A DNA stretch of 11,932 bases from Hyphomicrobiales bacterium (GTDB lineage: Bacteria; Pseudomonadota; Alphaproteobacteria; Rhizobiales; Xanthobacteraceae), in contig JACQDO010000200.1 in NCBI GenBank assembly GCA_016201085.1, positions 1 to 11,932 of the forward strand. The letters are read 5' to 3'. Shown piece by piece: positions 1-7,738 of the stretch (within the stretch, counting starts at the first letter, position 1; the number at the start of each line of letters is the position of its first letter). The position numbers were made by a program, and so were the translations under genes. The notes under the pieces were generated by a model. It was not told the DNA's origin. It was given only the letters and a program-made list of their open reading frames with translations, and did no database searches.

Positions 1-104
1 AGGCGCTGGAGCGGCGCGACACCGAGCGCGCCGAGCGGCTGGTGCGCCAGCACAGTCTCGATCTCGCCACCCACGTCGAAAAGAACGTGACCTATCTGGA
101 CTGA
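1..104 (+). CDS. C-terminal end of a probable GntR/FCD-family transcriptional regulator (partial)
   Basis: Only the last 33 codons are present, in the frame that starts at base 3 and stops with TGA at 102-104. The peptide has an Ala-Leu-Glu-Arg-Arg-Asp segment followed by an amphipathic helix ([19 protein letters not shown]). This resembles the last helix of the FCD ligand-binding domain of GntR regulators, where a run like A-x-x-x-R-D-x-x-x-A-x-x-x-x-x-x-H is usual. It ends 44 bases before oxc on the same strand, so it could be the local regulator of the oxalate genes, perhaps co-transcribed with them. The family call rests on a short fragment and is an inference. Any other helical C-terminus could look similar. 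Confidence 0.5.
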   Translation, partial: ALERRDTERAERLVRQHSLDLATHVEKNVTYLD

Positions 105-137
105 AAGCCGCCGCGTCCAAGCGTGGCCGTCGATTCG

Positions 138-143
138 AGGAGG
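138..143 (+). promoter_or_regulatory. Ribosome binding site of oxc
   Basis: A perfect AGGAGG lies 5 bases before the ATG at 149 and fixes the oxc start. Confidence 0.85.
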
Positions 144-148
144 AAACC

Positions 149-1891
149 ATGGCGGAAGCAACTGCAACGAAAGAGAAGCCTGCCGCAGCGGAAGAAACGC
201 AGGACCTGACGGACGGCTTTCATCTCGTCATCGACGCACTCAAGCTCAACGGCCTCAACACGATCTATGGCGTACCCGGTATCCCGATCACGGATTTCGG
301 CCGCATGGCACAGGCCGCCGGCATCCGCGTGCTCTCTTTCCGTCATGAGCAGAACGCCGGCTATGCCGCCTCGATCGCCGGCTACCTGACCAAGAGCCCG
401 GGCATTTGCCTGACGGTATCGGCGCCTGGCTTCCTCAACGGTCTCACCGCACTCGCCCATGCCACCACCAACTGCTTCCCGATGATCCTGATCTCGGGCT
501 CGTCCGAACGCGAAATCGTCGACCTGCAGCAGGGCGACTACGAGGAGATGGACCAGCTGGCCATCGCCAAGCCGCTGTGCAAGGCGGCCTATCGCGTGCT
601 GCACGCCCAGGACATCGGCATCGGTCTTGCCCGCGCCATTCGTGCGGCGGTGTCCGGCCGTCCCGGCGGTGTTTACCTCGACCTGCCGGCCAAGCTGTTC
701 GGCCAGGTGATGGATGCGGAGGCGGGCAAGAAGTCGCTGGTCAAGGTCATCGACGCGGCGCCGGCGCAGATCCCGGCGCCCGAGGCGGTCAAGCGCGCGC
801 TCGACGTGCTCAGAAACGCCAAGCGTCCGCTCATTGTCCTCGGCAAGGGCGCGGCCTACGCCCAGGCCGACGACGCCATCCGCACCTTCGTCGAAAAGAG
901 CGGCGTGCCGTTCCTGCCGATGAGCATGGCGAAGGGCCTGTTGCCCGACACGCATCCGCAATGCGCGGGCGCGGCGCGCTCGACCGTGCTCAAGGACAGC
1001 GACGTCGTCATGATGATCGGTGCGCGTCTCAACTGGCTCTTGTCGCACGGCAAGGGCAAGACCTGGGGCGAGGCGCCGAAGAAATTTATTCAGATCGATA
1101 TCGAGCCGAAAGAAATGGATTCCAACGTCGAGATCGCCGCGCCGGTGGTCGGCGATATCGGCTCCTGCCTGTCCGCGCTTCTTGCCGCGATGGGCGGCAA
1201 CTGGCCGGGCGCTCCGGCCGACTGGACCGGCTCCATCGCCAAGAAGCGTGACGAAAACGTCGCCAAGATGGCGCCGCGCTTCATGAGCAACGCCGCGCCG
1301 ATGGACTACTACGGCGCGCTCGGCGTGCTGCGCACCGTCATCAAGGAGCGGCCTGACGCCATCCTGGTCAACGAAGGCGCCAATACGCTCGACCTCGCGC
1401 GCGGTGCCGTCGACCTGTACAATCCGCGCAAGCGCATCGACGTCGGCACCTGGGGCGTCATGGGCATCGGCATGGGCTACGCCATTGGCGCAGCGGTCGA
1501 GACCGGCAAGCCGGTGCTGGCGATCGAAGGCGACAGCGCCTTCGGTTTCTCCGGCATGGAGGTCGAGACGATCTGCCGTTACAAGCTGCCGGTCTGCATC
1601 GTCATCTTCAACAATGACGGCATCTATCGCGGCACCGACGTCAACAAGAGCGGCGGCGTCGACCCGGCGACGACGGTCTTCGTCAAAGGCGCGCGTTACG
1701 ACAAGATGATGGAGGCCTTCGGCGGCGTCGGCGTCAATGCGACCTCGCCCGACGAGCTCCGGCGTGCCGTCAACGAGGCAATGGATTCCGGCAAGCCGAC
1801 GCTTATCAACGCGGTGATCGACCCGGCTTCCGGCAGCGAGTCTGGCCGCATCGGCAATCTCAATCCGCAAAGCGCGCTGAAGAAGAAGTAG
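149..1891 (+). CDS. oxc: Oxalyl-CoA decarboxylase (thiamine diphosphate-dependent)
   Basis: Converts oxalyl-CoA to formyl-CoA and CO2, the committed step of CoA-dependent oxalate breakdown in the cytoplasm. The 580-residue protein aligns by eye along its whole length with the Oxalobacter formigenes enzyme (568 aa), apart from about 11 extra N-terminal residues. The ThDP-activating glutamate is E67 in [12 protein letters not shown] (E56 of the Oxalobacter enzyme). The active-site loop QGDYEEMDQ contains Y131/E132 (Y120/E121). The cofactor/Mg motif begins at GDSAFGF (461-467) and ends with the pair N488-N489. Y493 in GIYRG and S565 in SESGRIG match the residues that close over the substrate. 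The start is set by a perfect Shine-Dalgarno. It is the first complete gene of an oxc-frc-formyltransferase-ftfL series, followed by a 136-base gap holding a palindromic repeat. No key residue is missing, so it should be functional. Confidence 0.97.
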   Translation: MAEATATKEKPAAAEETQDLTDGFHLVIDALKLNGLNTIYGVPGIPITDFGRMAQAAGIRVLSFRHEQNAGYAASIAGYLTKSPGICLTVSAPGFLNGLTALAHATTNCFPMILISGSSEREIVDLQQGDYEEMDQLAIAKPLCKAAYRVLHAQDIGIGLARAIRAAVSGRPGGVYLDLPAKLFGQVMDAEAGKKSLVKVIDAAPAQIPAPEAVKRALDVLRNAKRPLIVLGKGAAYAQADDAIRTFVEKSGVPFLPMSMAKGLLPDTHPQCAGAARSTVLKDSDVVMMIGARLNWLLSHGKGKTWGEAPKKFIQIDIEPKEMDSNVEIAAPVVGDIGSCLSALLAAMGGNWPGAPADWTGSIAKKRDENVAKMAPRFMSNAAPMDYYGALGVLRTVIKERPDAILVNEGANTLDLARGAVDLYNPRKRIDVGTWGVMGIGMGYAIGAAVETGKPVLAIEGDSAFGFSGMEVETICRYKLPVCIVIFNNDGIYRGTDVNKSGGVDPATTVFVKGARYDKMMEAFGGVGVNATSPDELRRAVNEAMDSGKPTLINAVIDPASGSESGRIGNLNPQSALKKK

Positions 1892-1897
1892 GAGCAA

Positions 1898-2003
1898 CTG
1901 TCGTCCCCGCGAAAGCGGGGACCCAGTAAACACCAAGTTTTCAAGTCACCCTGAAATCGAACCGAATGTGAGCACTGGATGCCCGCCTTCGCGGGCATGA
2001 CAG
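1898..2003 (+). repeat. Paired inverted REP-like palindromes between oxc and frc
   Basis: Two hairpins sit in inverted orientation. The first is GTCCCCGC-GAAA-GCGGGGAC (1903-1922) and the second ATGCCCGC-CTTC-GCGGGCAT (1979-1998), each with an 8-bp stem and a 4-base loop. The reverse complement of the second unit (CTGTC, hairpin, CCAG) matches the first closely, so this is a pair of diverged copies facing each other, like a BIME. Such repeats are common between genes in Bradyrhizobium-like genomes. Neither hairpin is followed by a T-run, so they are not typical terminators. They could stabilise or process the oxc-frc mRNA. Confidence 0.85.
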
Positions 2004-2014
2004 GAAGAGATAGT

Positions 2015-2020
2015 GGAGGA
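2015..2020 (+). promoter_or_regulatory. Ribosome binding site of frc
   Basis: GGAGGA lies 7 bases before the ATG at 2028. This favours that ATG over the in-frame GTG at 2013, which overlaps the site, and over a TTG at 2151 that would remove the Lys-rich tail. Confidence 0.8.
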
Positions 2021-2027
2021 CACGACG

Positions 2028-3464
2028 ATGGCCCAGAAGAAACCAAGCAAGCAAGCCAAGGCGAAAGCCGCGGCCAAAAAGGCGACCAAGAAGCCCGCCG
2101 GTAAAGCGGCGCGCGCCAAGAAGGCGAACGGCAACGGCAAATCTAATAACTTGCCGAAGCCGAGCTCCAAGCCTTACGGCCAGGCCGGCCGCGCGCTCGA
2201 CGGTCTGAAGATTCTCGACTTCACGCACGTGCAGTCGGGACCGACCTGCACGCAATTGCTCGCCTACATGGGCGCCGACGTGCTCAAGGTCGAGCGTCCG
2301 GGCGGCGGCGACATCACGCGCGGGCAACTGCGCGACGTACCCAACGCCGACAGCCTGTATTTCACCATGCTCAACGGCAGCAAGCGGTCGATCACCATCG
2401 ACTCCAAGCATCCCAAAGGCATGGATATCCTCAACCGGCTGATCAAGACCTGCGACGTGCTGGTGGAGAACTTCGCTCCCGGCGCGCTCGACCGCATGGG
2501 GCTGACCTGGGACTACGTCCACAAGCTCAACCCGCGCATGATCGTGGCCTCGGTCAAGGGCTTCGGCCCGGGCCCGTACGAGGACTGCAAGGTCTATGAG
2601 AACGTCGCGCAATGCGCCGGCGGTTCGGCGTCGACCACAGGCTTCCGCGAAGGTCCGCCGCTGGTCACCGGCGCGCAAATTGGCGATTCGGGAACCGGCT
2701 TGCATCTCGCGCTCGGCATCATGGCGGCGCTCTATCAGCGCAACCGCACCGGCCGCGGCCAGAAGGTGCTGTGCGCCATGCAGGACGGCGTGCTCAATCT
2801 CGCGCGCGTGAAATTGCGCGACCAGCAGCGTCTCGCCCACGGCCCGCTAACCGAATACAGCCAGTACAGCGAAGGCATTCCGTTCGGCAAGGCGGTGCCG
2901 CGTGCCGGTAACGACTCCGGCGGCGGTCAGCCGGCCTGGCTGCTCAAGTGCAAGGGCTGGGAGACCGATCCCGACGCTTACATTTATTTCATCACCCAGG
3001 CGCCGGTGTGGGGCGAGATCTGCGACCTGATCGGCGAGCCGACCTGGAAGACCGATCCGGACTATGCCACGCCGAAGGCGCGTCTGCCGCGGCTGAAAAA
3101 GATTTTCGCACGGATCGAGGAATGGACCATGACCAAGACCAAGTTCGAGGTCATGGAGATCTGTAACGCGGTCGATATTCCGGTTGGACCGATCCTGTCG
3201 ATGAAGGAGATCGCCGAGGATGAGTCGCTGCGCAAGACCGGCACGGTGGTCGAAGTCGATCACCCGACCCGCGGCAAGTACCTGACTGTCGGCAATCCGA
3301 TCAAGCTGTCGGATTCGCCCGCCGACGTGCGGCGCTCGCCGCTCTTGGGCGAGCACACCGAGGAAATCCTGACCAAGGTGCTGGGCTACAAGGCCTCGGA
3401 GCTCAACGAGATCAAGGCGTCGGGGGCGATCACGCCGCCGAAGAAGGAAGAGAAGGCGGCGTAG
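2028..3464 (+). CDS. frc: Formyl-CoA:oxalate CoA-transferase with a Lys/Ala-rich N-terminal tail
   Basis: Class III CoA-transferase that moves CoA from formyl-CoA to oxalate, giving formate and regenerating oxalyl-CoA for Oxc. The protein is 478 aa, against 428 for the Oxalobacter enzyme. Residues from about 57 on match the family throughout ([46 protein letters not shown]). The catalytic aspartate is D220 in [10 protein letters not shown] (D169 in Oxalobacter). Q69 corresponds to Gln17. The flexible glycine loop reads NDSGGGQP rather than the Oxalobacter NAGGGGQP; I recall the Ser form from other proteobacterial Frc proteins, so it is probably a subfamily trait. The first 50 residues hold 15 Lys, 1 Arg and 12 Ala with no acidic residue, and the C-terminus ends PPKKEEKAA. 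The ATG at 2028 is chosen for its GGAGGA site. A TTG at 2151 would remove most of the tail but has no good ribosome site. Confidence 0.95.
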   Translation: MAQKKPSKQAKAKAAAKKATKKPAGKAARAKKANGNGKSNNLPKPSSKPYGQAGRALDGLKILDFTHVQSGPTCTQLLAYMGADVLKVERPGGGDITRGQLRDVPNADSLYFTMLNGSKRSITIDSKHPKGMDILNRLIKTCDVLVENFAPGALDRMGLTWDYVHKLNPRMIVASVKGFGPGPYEDCKVYENVAQCAGGSASTTGFREGPPLVTGAQIGDSGTGLHLALGIMAALYQRNRTGRGQKVLCAMQDGVLNLARVKLRDQQRLAHGPLTEYSQYSEGIPFGKAVPRAGNDSGGGQPAWLLKCKGWETDPDAYIYFITQAPVWGEICDLIGEPTWKTDPDYATPKARLPRLKKIFARIEEWTMTKTKFEVMEICNAVDIPVGPILSMKEIAEDESLRKTGTVVEVDHPTRGKYLTVGNPIKLSDSPADVRRSPLLGEHTEEILTKVLGYKASELNEIKASGAITPPKKEEKAA

Positions 3465-3466
3465 GC

Positions 3467-3601
3467 TTTCTTGTCCCGGACGCGGTGCGGCACGAAGTGA
3501 TGCACCGCTGATCCGGGACCGTCGCGCACGCGGAGCTTGTTACGGTCCCGGGTCTGCAGCGCACCGCTTCGTGCTGCGCTGCGCCCGGGACAAGTAAGAA
3601 A
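3467..3601 (+). repeat. Long compound palindromic intergenic repeat downstream of frc
   Basis: The whole frc-formyltransferase gap is one imperfect inverted repeat. It opens with TTTCTTGTCCCGG and closes with CCGGGACAAGTAAGAAA, the near reverse complement. Inner segments ATCCGGGACCGT and ACGGTCCCGGGT pair as well (about 3511-3522 and 3542-3553). Two further self-complementary stretches, GCGGTGCGGCACGAAGTG-like and CAGCGCACCGCTTCGTGCTG-like, add secondary hairpins. I recall very similar elements of about 130 bp scattered between genes of Bradyrhizobium and relatives. It encodes no credible protein. Its RNA would fold strongly and might act as a terminator or processing site between frc and the next gene. 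Confidence 0.75.
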
Positions 3602-3619
3602 ATTCGGGAGAGGTTTAAA

Positions 3620-4499
3620 ATGCGTATCGTCGTTCACGGCCAGCAGGCCTTCGGCAAGGCCGGCGCCGGAAAAAGAAGGCGCCAAAATCGATCCGCTCAA
3701 GGAAGCCGCGCTGGCCGCCAAGCTGCCGGTCTATCAGCCGGCCTCCTACAAGGACCCCAAGGTCTGGGAAGAGTTCAAGGCGCTCAAGCCCGATCTGCAA
3801 GTGATGGCTTTCGTCACGCTGTTCGTGCCGGAGGACTTCCTCAACATCCCGACGCACGGCTCGATCCAGTATCACCCCTCGCTGCTGCCGGCCTATCGCG
3901 GCGCCAGTGCCATCAACTGGCAGATCATCAAGGGCGAGAAGGAAGCCGGCCTGTCGATCTTCTGGCCGGACAATGGGCTCGATACCGGCGACATCCTGAC
4001 GACGCGGAAAACGCCGATCGGTCCCACCGATACGCTCGGCACCGTCTACTTCGACCGCCTGTTCCCGATGGGCGTCGAAGCCATGCTGGAAGGCGTCGAT
4101 CTGGTGAAGGCCGGCAAGGCGCCGCGCATCAAGCAGGACCACGCCAAGGCCACCTACGAAGGCAAATGCGGTCCGGGCAATGCCAAGATCGATTGGGGCA
4201 AGCCCTGGGAGCAGATCGATCGCCTGATCCGCGGCTGCAATCCGGCGCCCGGCGCCTGGTGCACGTTCGACGGCAAGCCGGTCAAGATCTTCGATGCCAA
4301 GCCGCTGCCGGCGCGCGATCCGAAAGGCATCGCCGGCAAGCTCGGCGAGATCGTCGCCGTCGAAGCCGACGGTTTCACCGTGGTCTGCGCCGACGGCCGC
4401 TTCAAGATCGGCCGCGTGCAGCCGGAGGGCGGCAAAAAGATCGACGCGTCCGAATGGACGAAGTCCGCGAACGTCGCTGTCGGGGCGAGGTTCGCCTGA
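3620..4499 (+). pseudogene. Folate-type formyltransferase / 10-formyl-THF hydrolase-like protein, broken near the 5' end
   Basis: From 3663 one frame reads a formyltransferase closely resembling the N-terminal hydrolase domain of 10-formyltetrahydrofolate dehydrogenase (ALDH1L1). The motif YHPSLLPAYRGASAINW carries the catalytic His (codon 3873-3875). GLDTGDIL carries the catalytic Asp (codon 3981-3983), exactly 36 residues later, the same spacing as His106/Asp142 of the rat enzyme. The C-terminal barrel-like part follows (AKINWGKP-like and IRGCNPAPGAW segments). The natural start is the ATG at 3620, giving MRIVVHGQQAFGKA, the expected first Rossmann strand, but that is in a different frame. 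Between FGKA (ending 3661) and APEKEG (from 3663) about 17-20 family residues are missing, a loss whose length must be 2 modulo 3. The frame holding the catalytic part has no credible start; its only upstream one is a TTG at 3537 inside the repeat. So this is either a real recent inactivation or an assembly error. It lies between frc and ftfL, which ties it to formyl/formate handling. Confidence 0.8.
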
Positions 4500-4562
4500 T
4501 ATCTCCGCAATCAAAATCCTAAATCGCCAGTTCACCGCACCACCATTGGACGGAAAAATCCC

Positions 4563-6260
4563 ATGCCCGCTTCGCAGCATCAAAATCCAAAATCCGACAT
4601 CGAAATTTCGCAGACCGCCAAGAAACGGCGCATCCTCGACATCGCCAAGGAAAAGCTCGGCATTCAGCCTGAAAACCTCGACCCTTACGGCCACTACAAG
4701 GCCAAGGTGTCGATGGATTACGTGAAGTCGCTCAAGGACAAGAAGAACGGCAAGCTGATCTTGGTGACGGCGATCACGCCGACGCCGGCGGGCGAAGGCA
4801 AGACCACCACCACCGTCGGTCTCACCGACGCGCTCAACCACATCGGCAAGAAGGCAATGCTGTGCCTGCGCGAGCCTTCGCTAGGGCCGTCGTTCGGCAT
4901 GAAGGGCGGCGCCGCCGGCGGCGGCTACGCGCAAGTGGTGCCGATGGAAGACATCAATCTGCATTTCACCGGCGACTTCCACGCCATCACCTCGGCGCAC
5001 AATCTGCTGTCGGCGATGATCGACAATCACATCTATTGGGGCAATGCGCTCGGCATCGACTCGCGCCGCGTCACCTGGCGCCGCGTCATGGACATGAACG
5101 ACCGCGCGTTGCGCGAGATCGTCTGCTCGCTCGGCGGCGTCGCCAACGGCTATCCGCGAGAAGCCGGCTTCGACATCACGGTCGCCTCCGAAGTGATGGC
5201 GATCTTCTGCCTGGCCAAGGACCTGGAAGACCTCAAGGAGCGGCTCGGCAATATCATCGTCGCCTATACCCGCGATCGTAAGCCAGTGCGCGCGCGCGAC
5301 CTCAAGGCGCACGGGGCGATGGCGGCGCTTCTGAAGGAAGCGATCGCGCCCAATCTGGTGCAGACGCTGGAAGGCACGCCCGCCTTCATCCATGGCGGGC
5401 CGTTCGCCAACATCGCGCATGGCTGCAACTCGGTGACGGCGACCACCGCCGCGCTCAAGCTCGCCGATTATGTCGTCACCGAAGCCGGCTTCGGCGCCGA
5501 TCTCGGCGGCGAGAAATTTCTCGATATCAAGTGCCGCAAGGCCGGCCTGTCGCCGGATTGCGTGGTGCTGGTCGCCACCATCCGCGCGCTCAAGATGCAT
5601 GGCGGCGTCGCCAAGGCCGATCTGAAGAAGGAAGACCTCAAGGCGCTGGAGGCCGGCATGGCCAATTTGCAGCGTCACGTCGAGAACATCAAGAAATTCG
5701 GCATCCAGCCGGTGGTCTCGATCAACCGCTTCTCGGCCGACAGCGACGCCGAAATCAAGCTGGTCAAGGACGCCTGCGGCAAGCTTGGCGTCGAGGCGAT
5801 CATGGCCGACCATTGGGCGATGGGCGGCGAAGGCGCCGTCGACGTCGCCAAGGCGGTGGTCAAGATCTGCGACAGCGGCGCGAGCAAGCTCAAGCTGCTC
5901 TATCCCGACGAGATGCCGCTGTTCGCCAAGATCGAAACCATCGCCAAGGAAATCTACCGCGCCAAGGCGGTCACCGCCGACAAGTCGGTCAAGGATCAGC
6001 TCAAGACCTGGGAAGAGATGGGTTACGGCAAGCTGCCGATCTGCATCGCCAAGACCCAATACAGCTTCTCGACCAACGCCGATTCCAAGGGCGCGCCCAA
6101 CGATCACGTCATCAATGTGCGCGAGGTGCGCCTCTCGGCCGGCGCCGAGTTCGTGGTGGCGATCTGCGGCGAGATCATGACCATGCCCGGCCTGCCGAAA
6201 GTGCCGGCCGCCGACTCGATCGACGTCAACGCGCAGGGCCAGATCGTCGGGCTGTTCTAA
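4563..6260 (+). CDS. ftfL: Formate-tetrahydrofolate ligase
   Basis: ATP-dependent ligation of formate to tetrahydrofolate, giving 10-formyl-THF, the entry of formate into cytoplasmic C1 metabolism. The protein is 565 aa, near the family norm of about 555-560. The P-loop-like ATP site [11 protein letters not shown] is at 72-82. The family signature [11 protein letters not shown] is at 112-122. The second signature [12 protein letters not shown] is at 337-348. The N-terminus aligns from SDIEI (11 on), so the first ten residues are extra. The ATG at 4563 is the only good candidate, with a moderate GGACGGA about 8-14 bases upstream. It follows the broken formyltransferase by 63 bases and ends just before a strong terminator, so it is probably the last gene of the oxalate operon. 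Its role here would be to assimilate formate released by Frc. Confidence 0.97.
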   Translation: MPASQHQNPKSDIEISQTAKKRRILDIAKEKLGIQPENLDPYGHYKAKVSMDYVKSLKDKKNGKLILVTAITPTPAGEGKTTTTVGLTDALNHIGKKAMLCLREPSLGPSFGMKGGAAGGGYAQVVPMEDINLHFTGDFHAITSAHNLLSAMIDNHIYWGNALGIDSRRVTWRRVMDMNDRALREIVCSLGGVANGYPREAGFDITVASEVMAIFCLAKDLEDLKERLGNIIVAYTRDRKPVRARDLKAHGAMAALLKEAIAPNLVQTLEGTPAFIHGGPFANIAHGCNSVTATTAALKLADYVVTEAGFGADLGGEKFLDIKCRKAGLSPDCVVLVATIRALKMHGGVAKADLKKEDLKALEAGMANLQRHVENIKKFGIQPVVSINRFSADSDAEIKLVKDACGKLGVEAIMADHWAMGGEGAVDVAKAVVKICDSGASKLKLLYPDEMPLFAKIETIAKEIYRAKAVTADKSVKDQLKTWEEMGYGKLPICIAKTQYSFSTNADSKGAPNDHVINVREVRLSAGAEFVVAICGEIMTMPGLPKVPAADSIDVNAQGQIVGLF

Positions 6261-6296
6261 AATCGGTCGCGATCATGGCTTCGATCGATTGCGTTG

Positions 6297-6317
6297 GGGC
6301 CCGCCAAAAGCGGGCCC
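6297..6317 (+). terminator. Rho-independent terminator after ftfL
   Basis: A perfect 8-bp stem GGGCCCGC / GCGGGCCC with a 5-base loop CAAAA, followed by TTTCG. It lies 37 bases after the ftfL stop and marks the end of the oxalate operon. The T-run is short, as is common in GC-rich alphaproteobacteria. Confidence 0.8.
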
Positions 6318-6320
6318 TTT

Positions 6321-6486
6321 CGCTGTGCAAATTTTACTAAAAATTTTAGCTTTTTGCGCGGTTCTCATAGAACGACTTTTTGGAACTTGCCGCTACGTTG
6401 CTCAAGCGTTCGGCTTCCAGCCGATATCCCGATGCGGGATCACAAGTCGAATTCACAATCAATCATTAACCAAAAGCATTGGCCCC
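6321..6486 (+). other. AT-rich leader upstream of the DUF2336 gene
   Basis: This stretch between the ftfL terminator and the next start is clearly richer in A and T than its surroundings (for example AAATTTTACTAAAAATTTTAG at about 6329-6349 and TCAATCATTAACC near 6460-6472). It contains a small perfect inverted repeat GTTCT-CAT-AGAAC at 6361-6373. It must carry the promoter of the downstream gene because the terminator lies before it. I could not place convincing -35/-10 boxes. Confidence 0.4.
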
Positions 6487-7692
6487 ATGTTTGACGCCAC
6501 CCAATCAAACGATACCCGCACAAACGCAGAAAACCTTTCGCTGATCGATGAAGTGATCCGCGCGGTTGCTACTGGCAGCGTGCAGCAACGCCTGCGGATA
6601 CTTCAGCGTGTCACCGACCTGTTCGTGGCGGGTTCGCACAGCTATTCCAGCGCGCAGTTGGCGCTGTTCGATGACCTGCTGCGGCAGCTAGCGGTCGATA
6701 TCGAAGTTAGCGCGCGCGCAAAGCTCGCCCATCGGCTGGTGGACATACCCGGCGGTTCTCCCAAAGTCATCCGCATGCTCGCCTTCGACGACGAGATCGA
6801 GGTGGCCGGACCGGTGCTCGCCAAATCGCCGCAGTTGAGTGACGAAGATCTGGTCGAAAACGCCACCAGCAAGAGCCAAAAGCACCTTCTTGCCATTGCC
6901 CAGCGCCTGAAGTTGAGCGAGGCCGTCACCGACGTCCTGGTCGAGCGGGGCGATCGCCGCGTGGTCCATAAAGTGGCGAGCAACAAAGGCGCACGCTTCT
7001 CCTTGGCCGGTTACGGCAAGCTCACGAACCGCGCGCGTCACGACCGCAGGCTGACGTTGGTGCTCGGTCAGCGCAGCGATATTCCGCGTCAATATTTTAT
7101 CAGGCTGCTCGCAACCGCTTCCGCATCCGTGCGCGCCAAGCTTGAGGCGGCCAATCCACAGGCGGCTGCCGCGATCCGCAACACCATCGACGAAGTCGCC
7201 ACCGCCATGCAAAAGGAAGCCCGCGTGGCTTCGCACGAATACAGTGCCGCGCTGCGGGACGCCAACCGCCGGCATAACATTGACCCCGTCACGGAAACCA
7301 ATGTCCACGCCACCGCGCGGGCGCAAGAATTCGAAAGGACAGTGGTCGCGTTGTCGAAATACGGCCGTTTCCCGGTCGATCTGGTCGAGCGTGCTTTGCT
7401 CGATGAAGGCGCGGATATGATTCTGATTCTCGCCAAGGCCGCCGGATGTTCCTGGCTGACCGCCAAGGAGCTGTTGGCGATGTATCATGCCAAGCGCAAT
7501 TTGACGCCGGACGATCTCACGCGAGCCTTCGAGCGATACAAGAAGCTGAGCCAGGAAACGGCGCAGAGCATAATTAAATTCCATGGACGGCGTATGAAAA
7601 TGAAGGCGCTGGAAACCTCGGCTGAGAAAACACCGGTTTCCGCGAAGTCCGCTCCGCCCGCGGCTCGCGGCCTTGCCGAAGTTTCGGCTTGA
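6487..7692 (+). CDS. DUF2336 family protein of unknown function
   Basis: A 401-residue protein that I recognise as DUF2336, a family widespread in alphaproteobacteria and without an established function. It looks soluble: there is no signal peptide and no membrane-spanning segment. It is mostly helical and rich in Ala, Arg, Leu and Lys. Typical segments are the opening LSLIDEVIRAVATGSVQQRLRILQ-like helix pair (about 18-41), the repeat-like LVDIPGGSPKVIRMLAFDDEIEVAGPVL-like block (about 85-115) and the late helices around FERTVVALSKYGRFP. The last 25 residues are a low-complexity Ala/Pro/Lys tail. The ATG at 6487 is preferred because earlier in-frame starts fall inside the ftfL terminator. No good Shine-Dalgarno is visible. 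It stands alone between the terminator and a convergent LysR gene, so there is no operon context and no visible link to oxalate. Confidence 0.75.
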   Translation: MFDATQSNDTRTNAENLSLIDEVIRAVATGSVQQRLRILQRVTDLFVAGSHSYSSAQLALFDDLLRQLAVDIEVSARAKLAHRLVDIPGGSPKVIRMLAFDDEIEVAGPVLAKSPQLSDEDLVENATSKSQKHLLAIAQRLKLSEAVTDVLVERGDRRVVHKVASNKGARFSLAGYGKLTNRARHDRRLTLVLGQRSDIPRQYFIRLLATASASVRAKLEAANPQAAAAIRNTIDEVATAMQKEARVASHEYSAALRDANRRHNIDPVTETNVHATARAQEFERTVVALSKYGRFPVDLVERALLDEGADMILILAKAAGCSWLTAKELLAMYHAKRNLTPDDLTRAFERYKKLSQETAQSIIKFHGRRMKMKALETSAEKTPVSAKSAPPAARGLAEVSA

Positions 7693-7738
7693 TGGCGGCA
7701 TCACGGCGCGCGCGCAGCGCCCCGAGTGTTGCGCCGGA

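Noticed and set aside
92..1936. A long open frame (614 codons) antisense to oxc
   Set aside because: It is the complement of a fully conserved gene with strong GC codon bias; its protein is an Arg/Asp/Ala-rich shadow with no recognisable family. The similar long antisense frames at 3615-4841, 4881-6107, 9135-10226 and 10387-11895 are rejected for the same reason.
1898..2003. A CRISPR array or transposon end at the palindromic repeats
   Set aside because: There are only two inverted units with no regular spacers and no transposase gene; the pattern fits REP/BIME-type intergenic repeats.
2028..3464. The Ser in the Frc glycine loop (NDSGGGQP) as a lost catalytic feature
   Set aside because: The rest of the loop and the catalytic Asp are intact, and I recall the same form in other proteobacterial Frc proteins, so it is probably a subfamily variant.
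3537..3662. A TTG-started N-terminus that would make the formyltransferase frame complete (320 codons)
   Set aside because: The start lies inside the palindromic repeat, has no ribosome site and encodes no Rossmann strand, while the proper MRIVVHGQQAFGKA start is in another frame. It is an accident of the frameshift.
6382..6410. A possible EcfG-type stress promoter (GGAAC followed by CGTT) upstream of DUF2336
   Set aside because: The spacing is 20 bases to the nearest usable CGTT (9 to the other), whereas the alphaproteobacterial consensus needs 16-17.
7693..7738. A terminator between the convergent DUF2336 and LysR genes
   Set aside because: Only a 5-bp GGCGC/GCGCC pairing in a GC-rich run is present, with no T-run on either strand.
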